A program made the translations under genes and the position numbers. Source: an uncultured Prevotella sp. (lineage in GTDB: Bacteria; Bacteroidota; Bacteroidia; Bacteroidales; Bacteroidaceae). Taken from it: 56,304 bases of DNA. Position 1 is the first letter of the stretch; every line of letters starts with the position of its first letter. This document shows, one piece after another, positions 1 through 7,924 of the stretch. A model generated the notes under the pieces. The model was given only the letters and a program-made list of their open reading frames with translations, did not search any database and was not told the DNA's origin. The stretch covers positions 1-56,304 of the forward strand of contig CAKQPF010000018.1 in the NCBI GenBank assembly GCA_934256705.1. The letters are read 5' to 3'.

Positions 1-189
1 ACGAGGAAAAGGCAAACTCCCTTGTTTTAGTTACCTTTGCGAGGGAAATCATTTTCGTTTTATAGAGGAAAGATAAGAAAAACTTGTATCAAATCATAGG
101 ACAAGTTCTTTTTTAAAAGACGAAATGTATCATAAATCAATAAAATCGCAAAAATCTCGTTACTTAATGTAGATAAAATCGTATATAAC
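1..189 (+). other. Intergenic start of window with promoter-like motif and hairpin
   Basis: No gene is visible. A Bacteroidetes -7-like motif TACCTTTG lies at 32-39 and a hairpin AACTTGT (81-87) / ACAAGTT (101-107) is followed by six T (109-114), an intrinsic-terminator layout on the plus strand. It may end a gene lying left of the window. Alternatively the motif and hairpin bracket a short untranslated transcript of about 70 nt. No good -33 box is visible, so the promoter is weak. Confidence 0.35.
81..114 (+). terminator. Putative intrinsic terminator
   Basis: Seven-base-pair stem AACTTGT / ACAAGTT with a 13-nt loop, then C and TTTTTT. The stem is short and AT-rich, so termination strength is uncertain. 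Confidence 0.4.
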
Positions 190-426
190 ATGAGAACTCA
201 AGCGAAATTCAAAGAATACATTTGGTTGATAAACACCATCAACAAAGCCCGAGCTATTTCTTTTGCAGATATGGACTTCGAAATCACCATGCGCCCTACC
301 GTAGATTTCTTTGGATATTTAATGAGCTGGGGAAGCCAATTGAGAATCCTCTCACCAGAATGGTTGGCTGAACAGATACACGACTTGCATCGAGATGCAA
401 TGAGAATGTATGAAAAAATGGAATAG
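190..426 (+). pseudogene. Internally deleted WYL-domain regulator remnant
   Basis: The 78-residue ORF joins two pieces that, in my recollection of Bacteroidetes WYL-domain regulators, belong to opposite ends of a protein of about 300 residues. The start (MRTQAKFKEYIWLINTI, then KARAISFA) matches the extreme N terminus. From about residue 29 on (FEITMRPTVDFFGYLMSWG, then LSPEWLAEQIHDLH) it matches the C-terminal end. The HTH core and WYL domain between them are missing, and the junction keeps the frame near residues 26-30. Intact relatives are DNA-binding regulators that sense small ligands or nucleic acid. This product has neither part, so it is probably non-functional, although the open frame leaves a small residual protein possible. 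Confidence 0.6.
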
Positions 427-561
427 CAACAATCCAAGTTTCATACATATTTCTCGGATTTGAGCATTAGAACGCAAATGATTTCTCGGATTTGGTTAGA
501 TAGTACAAAGGTTGTACAATGTTTTAAAGTAGAAAAGAGATTTTAGATAAAAACAGATAAC

Positions 562-627
562 TTTCCTCTTTAAAAGGAAATAATTGCCGATTTCTTTCCT
601 TTTTAGAAGGAAACTTTCTACGTTAGC
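562..627. repeat. Two 33-bp units with inverted-repeat cores
   Basis: TTTCCTCTTTAAAAGGAAA (562-580) recurs as TTTCCTTTTTAGAAGGAAA (595-613) exactly 33 bp later. Each core is itself a near-palindrome with TTTCC/GGAAA arms. Read on the minus strand the units give an 11-residue repeat with core FLLKRK. The 33-bp period matches the arrays near 7.1 kb and 13.2 kb. Confidence 0.65.
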
Positions 628-789
628 AGCCGATTGTAGGAATCGACTTTGATGGAATAGGTATCTCGTTCTGCGCCGTGATGATTTCCGGCAGACTTTC
701 CCTACGGGAGAAGCGGAAGTGGATGAGCTTATCCATATTCCCAAAGAAAAGCATAAAAAATCCTTAAATAAAGCAGCTTTTAGAATTAT

Positions 790-824
790 TTTGAAGTATA
801 GTTAGAAATATTTTCGTATTTTTG
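790..824 (+). promoter_or_regulatory. Bacteroidetes-type promoter of the DUF4143 ATPase gene
   Basis: TTTG at 790-793 and TATTTTTG at 817-824 fit the -33/-7 consensus, though the 23-nt spacer is slightly long. The start codon lies 27 nt downstream. Confidence 0.5.
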
Positions 825-850
825 CAAAGTATACTTTAAAATATTTCTGT

Positions 851-2131
851 ATGGACAAGCAAATTATCAAAAATATCATCATAGAGAAGCAGGTAGCCAT
901 CCCGAACTACAAACTGATTCACCGAGATTTTCTTTTCGGCGATAAGTCGAATTATATACTCGTAGGTCTCAGGCGAGCAGGAAAATCCTACTTATTGTAT
1001 CAGGATATTCAGACCAGAATCAACAAAGGAGAACAGTCGGCACAAGATATTCTCTACGTCAACTTTGAGGATGAGCGCTTGTCATCCCTCAAGGCAGAAG
1101 AACTGGGCATTATTCTGGATTCCTACATGGAACTATACCCAGGCAAACAGCCTTTCATCTATCTTGACGAGATTCAGAATGTAGAAGGTTGGGAGAAATT
1201 TGCCCGTCGCCTGGCAGATTCCCAATATCGCGTGATGATTACTGGCAGCAACGCCAAGATGCTGGGCAAGGAAATGTATTCTACACTTGGAGGAAGATAC
1301 ATTCCGAAGGAAATCTTTCCTTTTTCCTTTGCAGAATACCTGACTTATCATCAAGTGGAACTGGATGAAAACTGGGAATACAACCAGCAGGCAAAATCGA
1401 TAGTATCCAACTATTTTGATTCCTACTTTTACGAAGGAGGAATAGCTGAGTCGTTTGAGCAACCCGACAAGCGGGAATACCTCAACGCGCTGTATCAGAA
1501 GATTCTGATTGGCGACATCGTGGAGAGAAACTGCATCCGTAATCCAAGAGTATTCCGCTTTCTGGCTAAAAAACTTGCCGATAGCGTGATGCAGCCTTTA
1601 TCCCTGACCAGATTGCAGCATATGGTGAAATCTACTGGTGACACCATCAGTTTGCCAGCTCTGAAGGATTATCTAGAATACATGCAAGATGCGTATCTCT
1701 TCTTCCCGATTCCGAATCTGGTTTCGCCTATGACAGAACAGGCAACGTTTCAAAAAAGATACGTTGCCGATAATGGAATACTCAATCTGTTTCTGTTTCA
1801 GGGGGAAACAAAGCTGTTGGAGAATATGGTAGCGATAGAGCTGAACAGAAGATTCAGAAACACAACAGAAGAAACCTTTCTCTATTATTTCAACAAGAAT
1901 ATAGAGATAGATTTCTGCATTCCTTCTGCCCAGTTGGCTATCCAGGTATCATATAATCTGAATGATGAGGCAACCTACGAGCGAGAAGTAGGAGGACTCA
2001 TCAAGTTCCTGAAAGCCTTTCCTGGCTATCACGGATACATCATCACCCGTGACTACCAGACGCAGATAGAGATAGATGGCTATAAGATTGAGGTAGTACC
2101 TATCTGGAAATGGCTGCTTTCCATAAGATAA
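851..2131 (+). CDS. AAA ATPase with DUF4143 domain
   Basis: This 426-residue protein belongs to the two-domain ATPase family very common in Bacteroidetes. The N-terminal AAA part has a Walker A (GLRRAGKS, near residue 39), a Walker B (FIYLDEIQNV, near 101) and a sensor-like ITGSNAKML. The C-terminal half is a DUF4143 domain with the usual EIDFCI and a restriction-nuclease-like fold. The cellular role of the family is not established. It is often mobile and multicopy, and a relative lies at 13457-14773. The start follows a promoter by 27 nt and the length is normal for the family. The gene stands alone between a regulator remnant and a two-component system. Confidence 0.85.
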   Translation: MDKQIIKNIIIEKQVAIPNYKLIHRDFLFGDKSNYILVGLRRAGKSYLLYQDIQTRINKGEQSAQDILYVNFEDERLSSLKAEELGIILDSYMELYPGKQPFIYLDEIQNVEGWEKFARRLADSQYRVMITGSNAKMLGKEMYSTLGGRYIPKEIFPFSFAEYLTYHQVELDENWEYNQQAKSIVSNYFDSYFYEGGIAESFEQPDKREYLNALYQKILIGDIVERNCIRNPRVFRFLAKKLADSVMQPLSLTRLQHMVKSTGDTISLPALKDYLEYMQDAYLFFPIPNLVSPMTEQATFQKRYVADNGILNLFLFQGETKLLENMVAIELNRRFRNTTEETFLYYFNKNIEIDFCIPSAQLAIQVSYNLNDEATYEREVGGLIKFLKAFPGYHGYIITRDYQTQIEIDGYKIEVVPIWKWLLSIR

Positions 2132-2174
2132 TCTCCGTTTAAACGAGTGCTAAAAGCTGCAGAAAAAGCAATTT

Positions 2175-2191
2175 TTGGCACTACTATTGGC
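2175..2191 (+). promoter_or_regulatory. Putative sigma-54 (-24/-12) promoter of the regulator gene
   Basis: TTGGCAC at 2175-2181 is a perfect -24-like box. Five nt later TTGGC (2187-2191) approximates the -12 box, whose consensus is TTGC. The same arrangement, with the bases TTTTGGCAC and CTAnTG shared, occurs upstream of the TolC operon near 12988. Since the gene encodes a sigma-54 activator, autoregulation would fit. Confidence 0.4.
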
Positions 2192-2199
2192 ATTTTTTC

Positions 2200-2214
2200 G
2201 TCTAATTATTAGAC
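2200..2214. promoter_or_regulatory. Palindromic operator GTCTAATTATTAGAC
   Basis: A 15-bp palindrome, perfect apart from its central base. A copy of the same pattern (TGTCCAATAATTAGACA) lies upstream of the TolC operon at 13045-13061, with a second weaker copy at 13067. It probably binds the response regulator encoded just downstream. That binding is inferred from the shared motif alone. Confidence 0.55.
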
Positions 2215-2243
2215 AATCATTACCACTTTTCTATGATATTTCG

Positions 2244-2251
2244 TAACTTTG
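2244..2251 (+). promoter_or_regulatory. TAACTTTG -7 box five nt before the start codon
   Basis: A perfect TAnnTTTG box ends at 2251 and the ATG of the response regulator is at 2256. Transcription from it would begin at or next to the ATG, which would give a leaderless mRNA. No clear -33 TTTG is present. Confidence 0.5.
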
Positions 2252-2255
2252 CACC

Positions 2256-3620
2256 ATGATTAAGAAACAAGGAACGATATTGATCGTTGATGACAACCGC
2301 AACATTCTTACTACGGTGAGGATGCTGCTGGAACCCATATTCTATGGCATCATCACCATCGCCAATCCTAACTCCATCCCAGCCAAATTGAGAGAGGAGC
2401 ATCCCGATGTGGTGCTGCTCGACATGAACTTCTCCAGCGGAATCAATTCGGGAAACGAGGGATTGTACTGGCTCAGGGAAATCAAGAGCCTCAGCCCGAA
2501 AACTGAGGTTGTACTCTTTACCGCCTATGCCGACATCCAACTTGCCGTAACAGGCATCAAGGAAGGTGCCGCCGACTTCATCGTGAAGCCTTTTGAAAAC
2601 GAGAAGATGATCCGTACGCTGATAGAGGCTAGGGATAAGAACAAGGCTGTGGATAACGTTATTAACTGCAAAGGTGGAAAACCTGGTGGAAAAGATGCAC
2701 AAAACGCTATGTATTGGGGAAATAGCGATGTTATGAACAATTTGAGAAGCATTGTGGAAAAGGTTGCCGCAACCGATGCAAACATCCTCATTACGGGCGA
2801 AAACGGAACGGGTAAAGAGGTATTAGCCAACGAAATACACCGTTTATCCACAAGATGTGGAAAGAAAATGCTGCCTGTGGATATGGGAGCCATTACGGAA
2901 ACCCTTTTCGAGAGCGAACTCTTCGGTCATGTGAAGGGTGCTTTTACTGATGCCAAAGTGGATAAACCGGGCAAGTTTGAACTTGCCAACGGCAGCACCA
3001 TCTTCCTGGATGAGATAGGAAACCTATCCTATGGTCTTCAGGCAAAACTCCTTACCGCCCTGCAGCGCAGAAGCATCGTAAGAGTGGGCGGAAGTACGCA
3101 GATTCCCATCAACGTACGACTGGTTTGCGCCACCAACCGCAACCTGCAGCAGATGGTGAACGATGGCGAATTCAGAGAGGATCTGCTCTATCGCATTAAT
3201 ACAATCCATCTGGAATTGCCTGCCCTGAGACAGAGAAAATCAGACATCGTTCCGCTGGCAGAAAGATTCCTCCGTCAATATGGCGATTTATATAATAAGG
3301 TGAATCTCCGTCTTTCGGAAGAAGCTGAGAAAAAACTTACCAGTTTGCCATGGTACGGTAACATCCGTGAACTTCAGCACGCCATCGAGAAAGCCGTGAT
3401 TCTATCTGATGGCGGAATGATTTCTGCCGAAGATATTGACGGCGGAAACCAACAGAGAAGAGAGAAGCCCCTGGAGGAGGTTCAGACACTCGACGAAATG
3501 GAGAGCCGAATGATAGAGAAAACCATCAGGGAATGTGAAGGCAATCTGTCGGTGGTTGCCGCAAGACTGGGCATTTCCCGCCAGACGCTTTATAATAAGA
3601 TTAAGCGATATGGATTATAA
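2256..3620 (+). CDS. NtrC-family sigma-54-dependent response regulator
   Basis: A full three-domain regulator of 454 residues. The receiver domain (about 5-125) has acidic pair D12/D13, phospho-acceptor D56 in VVLLD, and K111. The AAA+ domain (about 150-385) has Walker A GENGTGKE at 181-188, the sigma-54 contact loop GAFTDA at 228-233 (one change from GAFTGA, seen in many relatives) and Walker B IFLDE near 249-253. The Fis-type HTH at the end has LGISRQTLYNKIKRYGL. Phosphorylation by the partner kinase, whose gene overlaps by 11 bp, should drive ATP-dependent opening of sigma-54 promoters. The divergent efflux operon at 7-13 kb is the likely target because it shares the operator. The start is fixed because the receiver begins within ten residues of it. 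Confidence 0.92.
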   Translation: MIKKQGTILIVDDNRNILTTVRMLLEPIFYGIITIANPNSIPAKLREEHPDVVLLDMNFSSGINSGNEGLYWLREIKSLSPKTEVVLFTAYADIQLAVTGIKEGAADFIVKPFENEKMIRTLIEARDKNKAVDNVINCKGGKPGGKDAQNAMYWGNSDVMNNLRSIVEKVAATDANILITGENGTGKEVLANEIHRLSTRCGKKMLPVDMGAITETLFESELFGHVKGAFTDAKVDKPGKFELANGSTIFLDEIGNLSYGLQAKLLTALQRRSIVRVGGSTQIPINVRLVCATNRNLQQMVNDGEFREDLLYRINTIHLELPALRQRKSDIVPLAERFLRQYGDLYNKVNLRLSEEAEKKLTSLPWYGNIRELQHAIEKAVILSDGGMISAEDIDGGNQQRREKPLEEVQTLDEMESRMIEKTIRECEGNLSVVAARLGISRQTLYNKIKRYGL

Positions 3621-4800
3621 ACTAATTATAATAATCGTGCTTTTGCTAGTGGCTATAGTGGGTTACATTCGCCTCTACCGCCACTATCGCCGCAACATCA
3701 AGAAGGTAACCTTCCTTTTTGATGCGATAGATAATGGGGATTTCTCCTTCAACTTTCCTACGGAGAAGGGGTTTAAGGAGGATAAGATTCTGCACAAATC
3801 CCTCAACCGCATCAAGCTCTTCCTGCAGCATACGAGAGAGGAGCAGATGGAGCGGGAGAAATATTACGAGCAGATTCTGAATGCGGTAGATACGGGCATC
3901 CTGGTGGTGGATTGCCACGACAACATCCTGCAGCACAACCAGGCAGCCTTCCGGTTGCTCAATACGGATGTGCTTACCCACATGAACCAGGTAAAAGAAA
4001 AGCTGAAGGATGAACACCTGGCAAAGCATGAGACCCAAGCCATGCTGAAAGACAAGCACGTGCGCATCATCGCCCTAAGCGACGTGAGCCACGAGCTGAG
4101 CAACCAGGAAGTGGATTCTTGGATCAAACTGATTCGTGTGCTGACCCATGAAATCATGAATACCATCACGCCGGTTACTTCGCTGAGCGAGACTCTGCTT
4201 ACCCGGGTTACAGAGGATAAAGACTTGAAGCAAGGCTTGGAAACCATCCACAAAACGGGAACCGAACTGTTGGCTTTCGTCAACAACTATCGCCGCTTCA
4301 CCCATGTCCCCAAGCCTCAGCCTGCTCTCTTCTATGTGGAACCATTCCTGGAAAGAATGGCGTTGCTCTGCAACCACGAAGTAGAGATTTCGGTTACTCC
4401 CAAGGATTTGTTGGTTTACGCCGACGAGAGCCTTCTCTCTCACGTAGTAACGAATCTTCTGAAGAATGCCGTAGAAGCTTTCAAGGAAAAGGAAAGACAA
4501 GACAAGCAGGGATGTCGCTCAGCGGATCTGCAATCCGCGGCAAGCAAGAAGGCATTTATCCGTTTCCAAGCCTACGCCAACGCCCAGGAATCCATCATCA
4601 TCGACGTGAGCAACAACGCCGGTCTCATCCCCGATGATGTAGCCTCCCACATTTTCATCCCGTTCTTCACTACGAAGCCAGAAGGAAGCGGAATCGGTCT
4701 CTCCCTCTCCCGCCAAATCATGCGAGTAAGCGGCGGAAGTCTTACGCTGCACCAAGACAAGGAAAAGGGGACAACAACCTTTAAAATTGTCATCCCCTAA
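3610..4800 (+). CDS. Sensor histidine kinase, partner of the NtrC-type regulator
   Basis: A 396-residue membrane kinase. It has one TM helix (about 4-20), a linker helix, a PAS-like region (about 85-150), a dimerisation domain with phospho-acceptor H180 in LTHEIMN, an N box (NLLKNAVEA, 282-290) and a G box (EGSGIGLSLS, 358-367). I chose the ATG at 3610 rather than an upstream one at 3535 because the TM helix begins right there and it overlaps the regulator gene by only 11 bp, typical of a coupled pair. With almost no periplasmic loop, the signal is probably sensed in the membrane or cytoplasm. Residues about 300-311 (GCRSADLQSAA) look like an in-frame repeat insertion between the N and G boxes. 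Confidence 0.92.
   Translation: MDYKLIIIIVLLLVAIVGYIRLYRHYRRNIKKVTFLFDAIDNGDFSFNFPTEKGFKEDKILHKSLNRIKLFLQHTREEQMEREKYYEQILNAVDTGILVVDCHDNILQHNQAAFRLLNTDVLTHMNQVKEKLKDEHLAKHETQAMLKDKHVRIIALSDVSHELSNQEVDSWIKLIRVLTHEIMNTITPVTSLSETLLTRVTEDKDLKQGLETIHKTGTELLAFVNNYRRFTHVPKPQPALFYVEPFLERMALLCNHEVEISVTPKDLLVYADESLLSHVVTNLLKNAVEAFKEKERQDKQGCRSADLQSAASKKAFIRFQAYANAQESIIIDVSNNAGLIPDDVASHIFIPFFTTKPEGSGIGLSLSRQIMRVSGGSLTLHQDKEKGTTTFKIVIP
4522..4538. repeat. Palindromic repeat inside the kinase gene
   Basis: GCGGAT - ctgca - ATCCGC is a perfect 6-bp-arm inverted repeat in the kinase ORF, coding for part of the odd segment GCRSADLQSAA. The surrounding bases (about 4507-4545) have the same character. The position corresponds to a loop between the N box and a beta strand of the ATPase domain, where extra residues are tolerated. 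Confidence 0.5.
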
Positions 4801-4882
4801 TATTATCTAATCTGTTGGATGAAAAAGGAAGGGTAAATAAAGTATAGAATTTTATCAATATATTACAATAAATTATACCAAT

Positions 4883-6127
4883 ATGAGCATCTTAAGTTTT
4901 AAAGATTATGGGGGTAAAAAAAACTCCTACCCCAAGTTTCTCGCCTGCTGGAGCGCATTCTACGCCATGTTTTTGCTATCTAATGTAATTATGTTTTTCA
5001 AGAAGTACAGTTTAGCAAACTTTCATGCTTATGCCGACCTTTTTATCAACTACGAAGGCGGTTTCGTAAGAAGAGGATTGCTAGGACAAGGCTTGCTGCT
5101 CTGCTATCGCATGGGTGGCAACCCTGTAACGATAGCTACGATCCTTTCATTCGTAGCTTACATCATCATAGCCATCTATATGATACGAAACTTTGCTAAG
5201 CGAAAATATGCACTCGGGTTGCTCACTGTCAGCTACCTGCTCGGTGCTTTTGGACTTTACGGAATTCCTGTCATGCGACGTGACTATATGGTATTATGCT
5301 CGTTCCTCCTCATTTTATGGCTTTGGCGCAAGATGCAATTATCCCATTGGCTCATCATCGGCAACATCTTGGCTTGTCTTACGATATTATGCTATGAGCC
5401 TTTTGTATTCTTCAGCGTTCCATTATTTATCTTGATTACCAAACTCAAGACACGCTCATTGGGCAAGTCTATTATTTACTGGACTTTACCTATTCTTACT
5501 TTTGGACTTTGTTGCCTGTACGCAGGAGGCAAAGAGACGTATGCTGCCATCAAAGAATCCACCCGCCCGTTTCTACAATCACCTGGAGTCATGGATTTCC
5601 TTGCCAGAGATACTTCTGGAATCATGCAATATCATCTAACGACCAATTTCCTGCAAATAGATCATGGAATACCTGTCGTATTACTCAGCATGATCAGTAT
5701 ATTAAGTATGATATACTTCAATGTCAACTCTACGATTTTATTTGGAGGTAAGGCAGAAGAGCCAAACAAGAGAAGACATCTGCTCTTAATCATCATCTAT
5801 CTCTTCATCTGTCTCTCACCTATGTTCACCTGTCTTTCTACAGACTATGGTAGGACTTGCGTATATATCAGCATCTGTACGTTTGGGATGTATTTTACCC
5901 TCACACCCCAGGAATTGAACCTGCTGTTTTCGAACAGATTAAACCAAATAGCAGATAAGACCTTGGCGTTCATCGACCATTACGTTCCACCTACCCAAGG
6001 AAAAATCATGTTCATCATGCTTTTCATCGGCATCGCTTCGTGGACAGGCATTGGTCTTAGAGGTTTCCTTATAAGTTCTCAAGTTGGACATTACATCTAT
6101 ACATTCCTGCTTCATCTTATTGGATGA
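4883..6127 (+). CDS. Polytopic membrane protein of unknown function
   Basis: The 414-residue protein is almost entirely hydrophobic, with roughly ten predicted TM helices. Near residue 55 it carries the motif NYEGGFVRRGLLGQG, which I recall from predicted membrane proteins sometimes found in polysaccharide loci. No catalytic motif is certain, so I give no function. The gene is visibly more AT-rich than the kinase before it and has no clear TAnnTTTG promoter. It is followed by a scrap of a second kinase 3' end, so it probably arrived as a cassette. Confidence 0.75.
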   Translation: MSILSFKDYGGKKNSYPKFLACWSAFYAMFLLSNVIMFFKKYSLANFHAYADLFINYEGGFVRRGLLGQGLLLCYRMGGNPVTIATILSFVAYIIIAIYMIRNFAKRKYALGLLTVSYLLGAFGLYGIPVMRRDYMVLCSFLLILWLWRKMQLSHWLIIGNILACLTILCYEPFVFFSVPLFILITKLKTRSLGKSIIYWTLPILTFGLCCLYAGGKETYAAIKESTRPFLQSPGVMDFLARDTSGIMQYHLTTNFLQIDHGIPVVLLSMISILSMIYFNVNSTILFGGKAEEPNKRRHLLLIIIYLFICLSPMFTCLSTDYGRTCVYISICTFGMYFTLTPQELNLLFSNRLNQIADKTLAFIDHYVPPTQGKIMFIMLFIGIASWTGIGLRGFLISSQVGHYIYTFLLHLIG

Positions 6128-6150
6128 CATCATAGAAACTATGTTTCCTT

Positions 6151-6225
6151 AGCATGATAAACAGCCTCTTGCTCCATCAGGACAAGGCCGAGGAAATCAC
6201 CACCTTCCGCATCATTATCCCATAA
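6151..6225 (+). pseudogene. 3'-end scar of a second histidine kinase gene
   Basis: In frame up to a TAA at 6223-6225 this stretch reads SLLLHQDKAEEITTFRIIIP. The end of the kinase gene at 4800 reads SLTLHQDKEKGTTTFKIVIP. Fourteen of the 20 residues are identical and the stop is in the same place. Upstream of about 6151 the similarity fades, so only the last 20-25 codons remain. The divergence shows it is an allele or paralogue and not a recent exact duplication. Confidence 0.7.
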
Positions 6226-6305
6226 CATAAGCACATTTTTTACTAGAATAGTTTGGTGCTTATCCATAAAAATTGTATCTTGTGTCCCCACAAATACAGA
6301 AGATT

Positions 6306-7097
6306 ATGGCATTCGAAAAGGAAATCAAGGAATACGAGGATTTGAGACGCAAATATCAAACCCTTATCATCAATAAAATGGATAGAGAAGAGTACATCAA
6401 ATACAATGAAGTACTCTTCTCTACTTTTTCGTGCGCCATTGAAGGCAACTCATTCTCCGTAGATGATACCCGGGAACTGAAGGAGAAAGGTCTGGGGATG
6501 ATTCCCGCGGGAAAGACGCTCTTCGAGGCTTTCGAAATGCTCGATCACTTCGAAGCCTTCGAGTACATGATGCAAAACACGCAGCATCCACTCGACGAGA
6601 ACCTTCTGAAAGAAATCAACAGGCGGGTTACCTGCCACACGCTTTCCTACCGTTCTCCAGAAGCCATTCCGGGCGAATACACCACCACGGACATGGCTGC
6701 AGGCGACACGGTATTTGGCGACCACGAAGAACTCATCGCCAGAGTTCCCAAGCTGTTGGAATCTACCGAAAAAGCCATCGTTTCGGCAGCCGTTCATCCC
6801 ATGATTCTTGCCGCCCGCTTCCATGGCTTCTACGAATATCTTCATCCGTTCCGTGATGGGAATGGAAGAACAGGACGACTCGTCAGCAACTACATTCTCT
6901 TAAGATTGAATAATCCGCTCCTCATCATCCCATCCGAAGCACGACAGGAATACATTTCTGCCCTCCGCATGATTCGCACGGAAGCTACGGACGAGCATCT
7001 AATCCGCTTCTTCTTCAAGATGGCAATGCTGAGGATGGATGAAGAGCTGAAGCAGAAAGAGGCCAACACCAAGCGATTTATGACATTCCTCTTTTAA
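6306..7097 (+). CDS. Fic/DOC family protein (class II)
   Basis: A 263-residue Fic protein. The active-site motif HPFRDGNGRTGR lies near residues 183-194, with the catalytic H first. Near residue 45 the segment SCAIEGNS fits the inhibitory motif (S/T)xxxE(G/N), and its N-terminal position makes this class II. Such enzymes usually transfer AMP from ATP to Ser, Thr or Tyr of a target protein and are held off by that Glu. The target cannot be read from the sequence. I chose the ATG at 6306, since an upstream TTG at 6273 lies in an apparently non-coding spacer. Confidence 0.88.
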   Translation: MAFEKEIKEYEDLRRKYQTLIINKMDREEYIKYNEVLFSTFSCAIEGNSFSVDDTRELKEKGLGMIPAGKTLFEAFEMLDHFEAFEYMMQNTQHPLDENLLKEINRRVTCHTLSYRSPEAIPGEYTTTDMAAGDTVFGDHEELIARVPKLLESTEKAIVSAAVHPMILAARFHGFYEYLHPFRDGNGRTGRLVSNYILLRLNNPLLIIPSEARQEYISALRMIRTEATDEHLIRFFFKMAMLRMDEELKQKEANTKRFMTFLF

Positions 7098-7098
7098 T

Positions 7099-7174
7099 AT
7101 GCTCAAACATTTTACGGACTTCGGCATATTCATACTAAAACATTTTGCGGATTTCGGCAAAAGTCTTATACGAG
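7099..7174 (+). repeat. Duplicated 33-bp element with decayed promoter
   Basis: AAACATTTTACGGACTTCGG recurs 33 bp later as AAACATTTTGCGGATTTCGG. The second unit with its tail (7132-7168) matches 13115-13151 at 34 of 37 positions. There the element continues into a good TACCTTTG box, but here that position reads TATACGAG. This copy therefore looks like a broken promoter, and it points at the tail of the opposing ATPase gene. Confidence 0.6.
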
Positions 7175-7221
7175 TACACGTAAATCGTTAATTATAAGCA
7201 GAGTGCGATTTCTTTGAAATT

Positions 7222-7896
7222 TTACTCATCCACTATCTGTCCATCAAACAACCGGATGGTGCGATGGGCTATCTTGGCATCATGCTCATTATGCGTTACC
7301 ATGACGATGGTGGTGCCCTCGTGGTTCAGCTCGGTAAGCAGATGCATCACCTCGGCTCCATTCTTGGAATCGAGGTTACCCGTAGGCTCATCGGCAAGGA
7401 TGAGCTTGGGACCGAAGACCACGGCACGGGCGATGGCTACTCGCTGCTGCTGACCACCTGATAGCTGGTGAGGGAAGTGCTTGGCACGATGGCTGATGGC
7501 CATTCGCTTCATAATCGCCTGCACCTTTGCCTTGCGCTCCGCCTTCGGAATGTTGAGGTAAGTAAGAGGAAGTTCGATGTTCTCCTCTACATTCAATTCA
7601 TCTATCAGGTTGAAGCTCTGGAACACAAAACCGATTTCTCCCTTTCTCACATCCGTGCGCTCCTTTTCCTTCAGGTTTGCCACCTCGTGATTACCCAGGA
7701 AATATTTTCCAGAAGTTGGGTTATCGAGCAAACCGAGGATGTTGAGCAAGGTGGATTTGCCGCAACCGGAAGGTCCCATAATGGCAACAAACTCGCCGTC
7801 TTCTACTGTGAAAGATACATTATTTAAAGCAATCGTCTCCACATCTTCTGTGCGGAAAGACTTGCAAAGATTCTCTACTTTTATCATTTTATTCAA
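7222..7896 (-). CDS. ABC transporter ATP-binding protein (MacB/LolD type)
   Basis: The 224-residue ATPase has all signature parts in order: Walker A GPSGCGKST (near 41), Q-loop FQSFN (near 92), signature LSGGQQQR (near 143), Walker B LILADEPTGNLD, and the H-loop VTHNEHD. It belongs to the MacB/LolD/FtsE group that powers FtsX-type permeases. It is the last gene of the four-gene minus-strand efflux operon (TolC - HlyD - permease - ATPase), 28 bp after the permease. A second ATG three codons in is an equally good start. Confidence 0.93.
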   Translation of the reverse strand: MNKMIKVENLCKSFRTEDVETIALNNVSFTVEDGEFVAIMGPSGCGKSTLLNILGLLDNPTSGKYFLGNHEVANLKEKERTDVRKGEIGFVFQSFNLIDELNVEENIELPLTYLNIPKAERKAKVQAIMKRMAISHRAKHFPHQLSGGQQQRVAIARAVVFGPKLILADEPTGNLDSKNGAEVMHLLTELNHEGTTIVMVTHNEHDAKIAHRTIRLFDGQIVDE

Positions 7897-7924
7897 TGTT
7901 AAGTGTTAAGTGTTGAATGTTAAA

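Larger units (their letters stand above)
427..850. other. Gene-free region with 33-bp palindromic repeat and a promoter
   Basis: No convincing gene. The middle holds two 33-bp repeat units (562-627) and the right end holds the promoter of the next gene. The stretch 630-770 has a GC content like coding DNA but no frame that I recognise. It could be decayed gene sequence. Confidence 0.5.

Noticed and set aside
496..770. Gene in the region before the first ATPase
   Set aside because: The minus-strand frame is made of the palindromic 33-bp repeats and the plus-strand frames give no recognisable product; at most decayed sequence.
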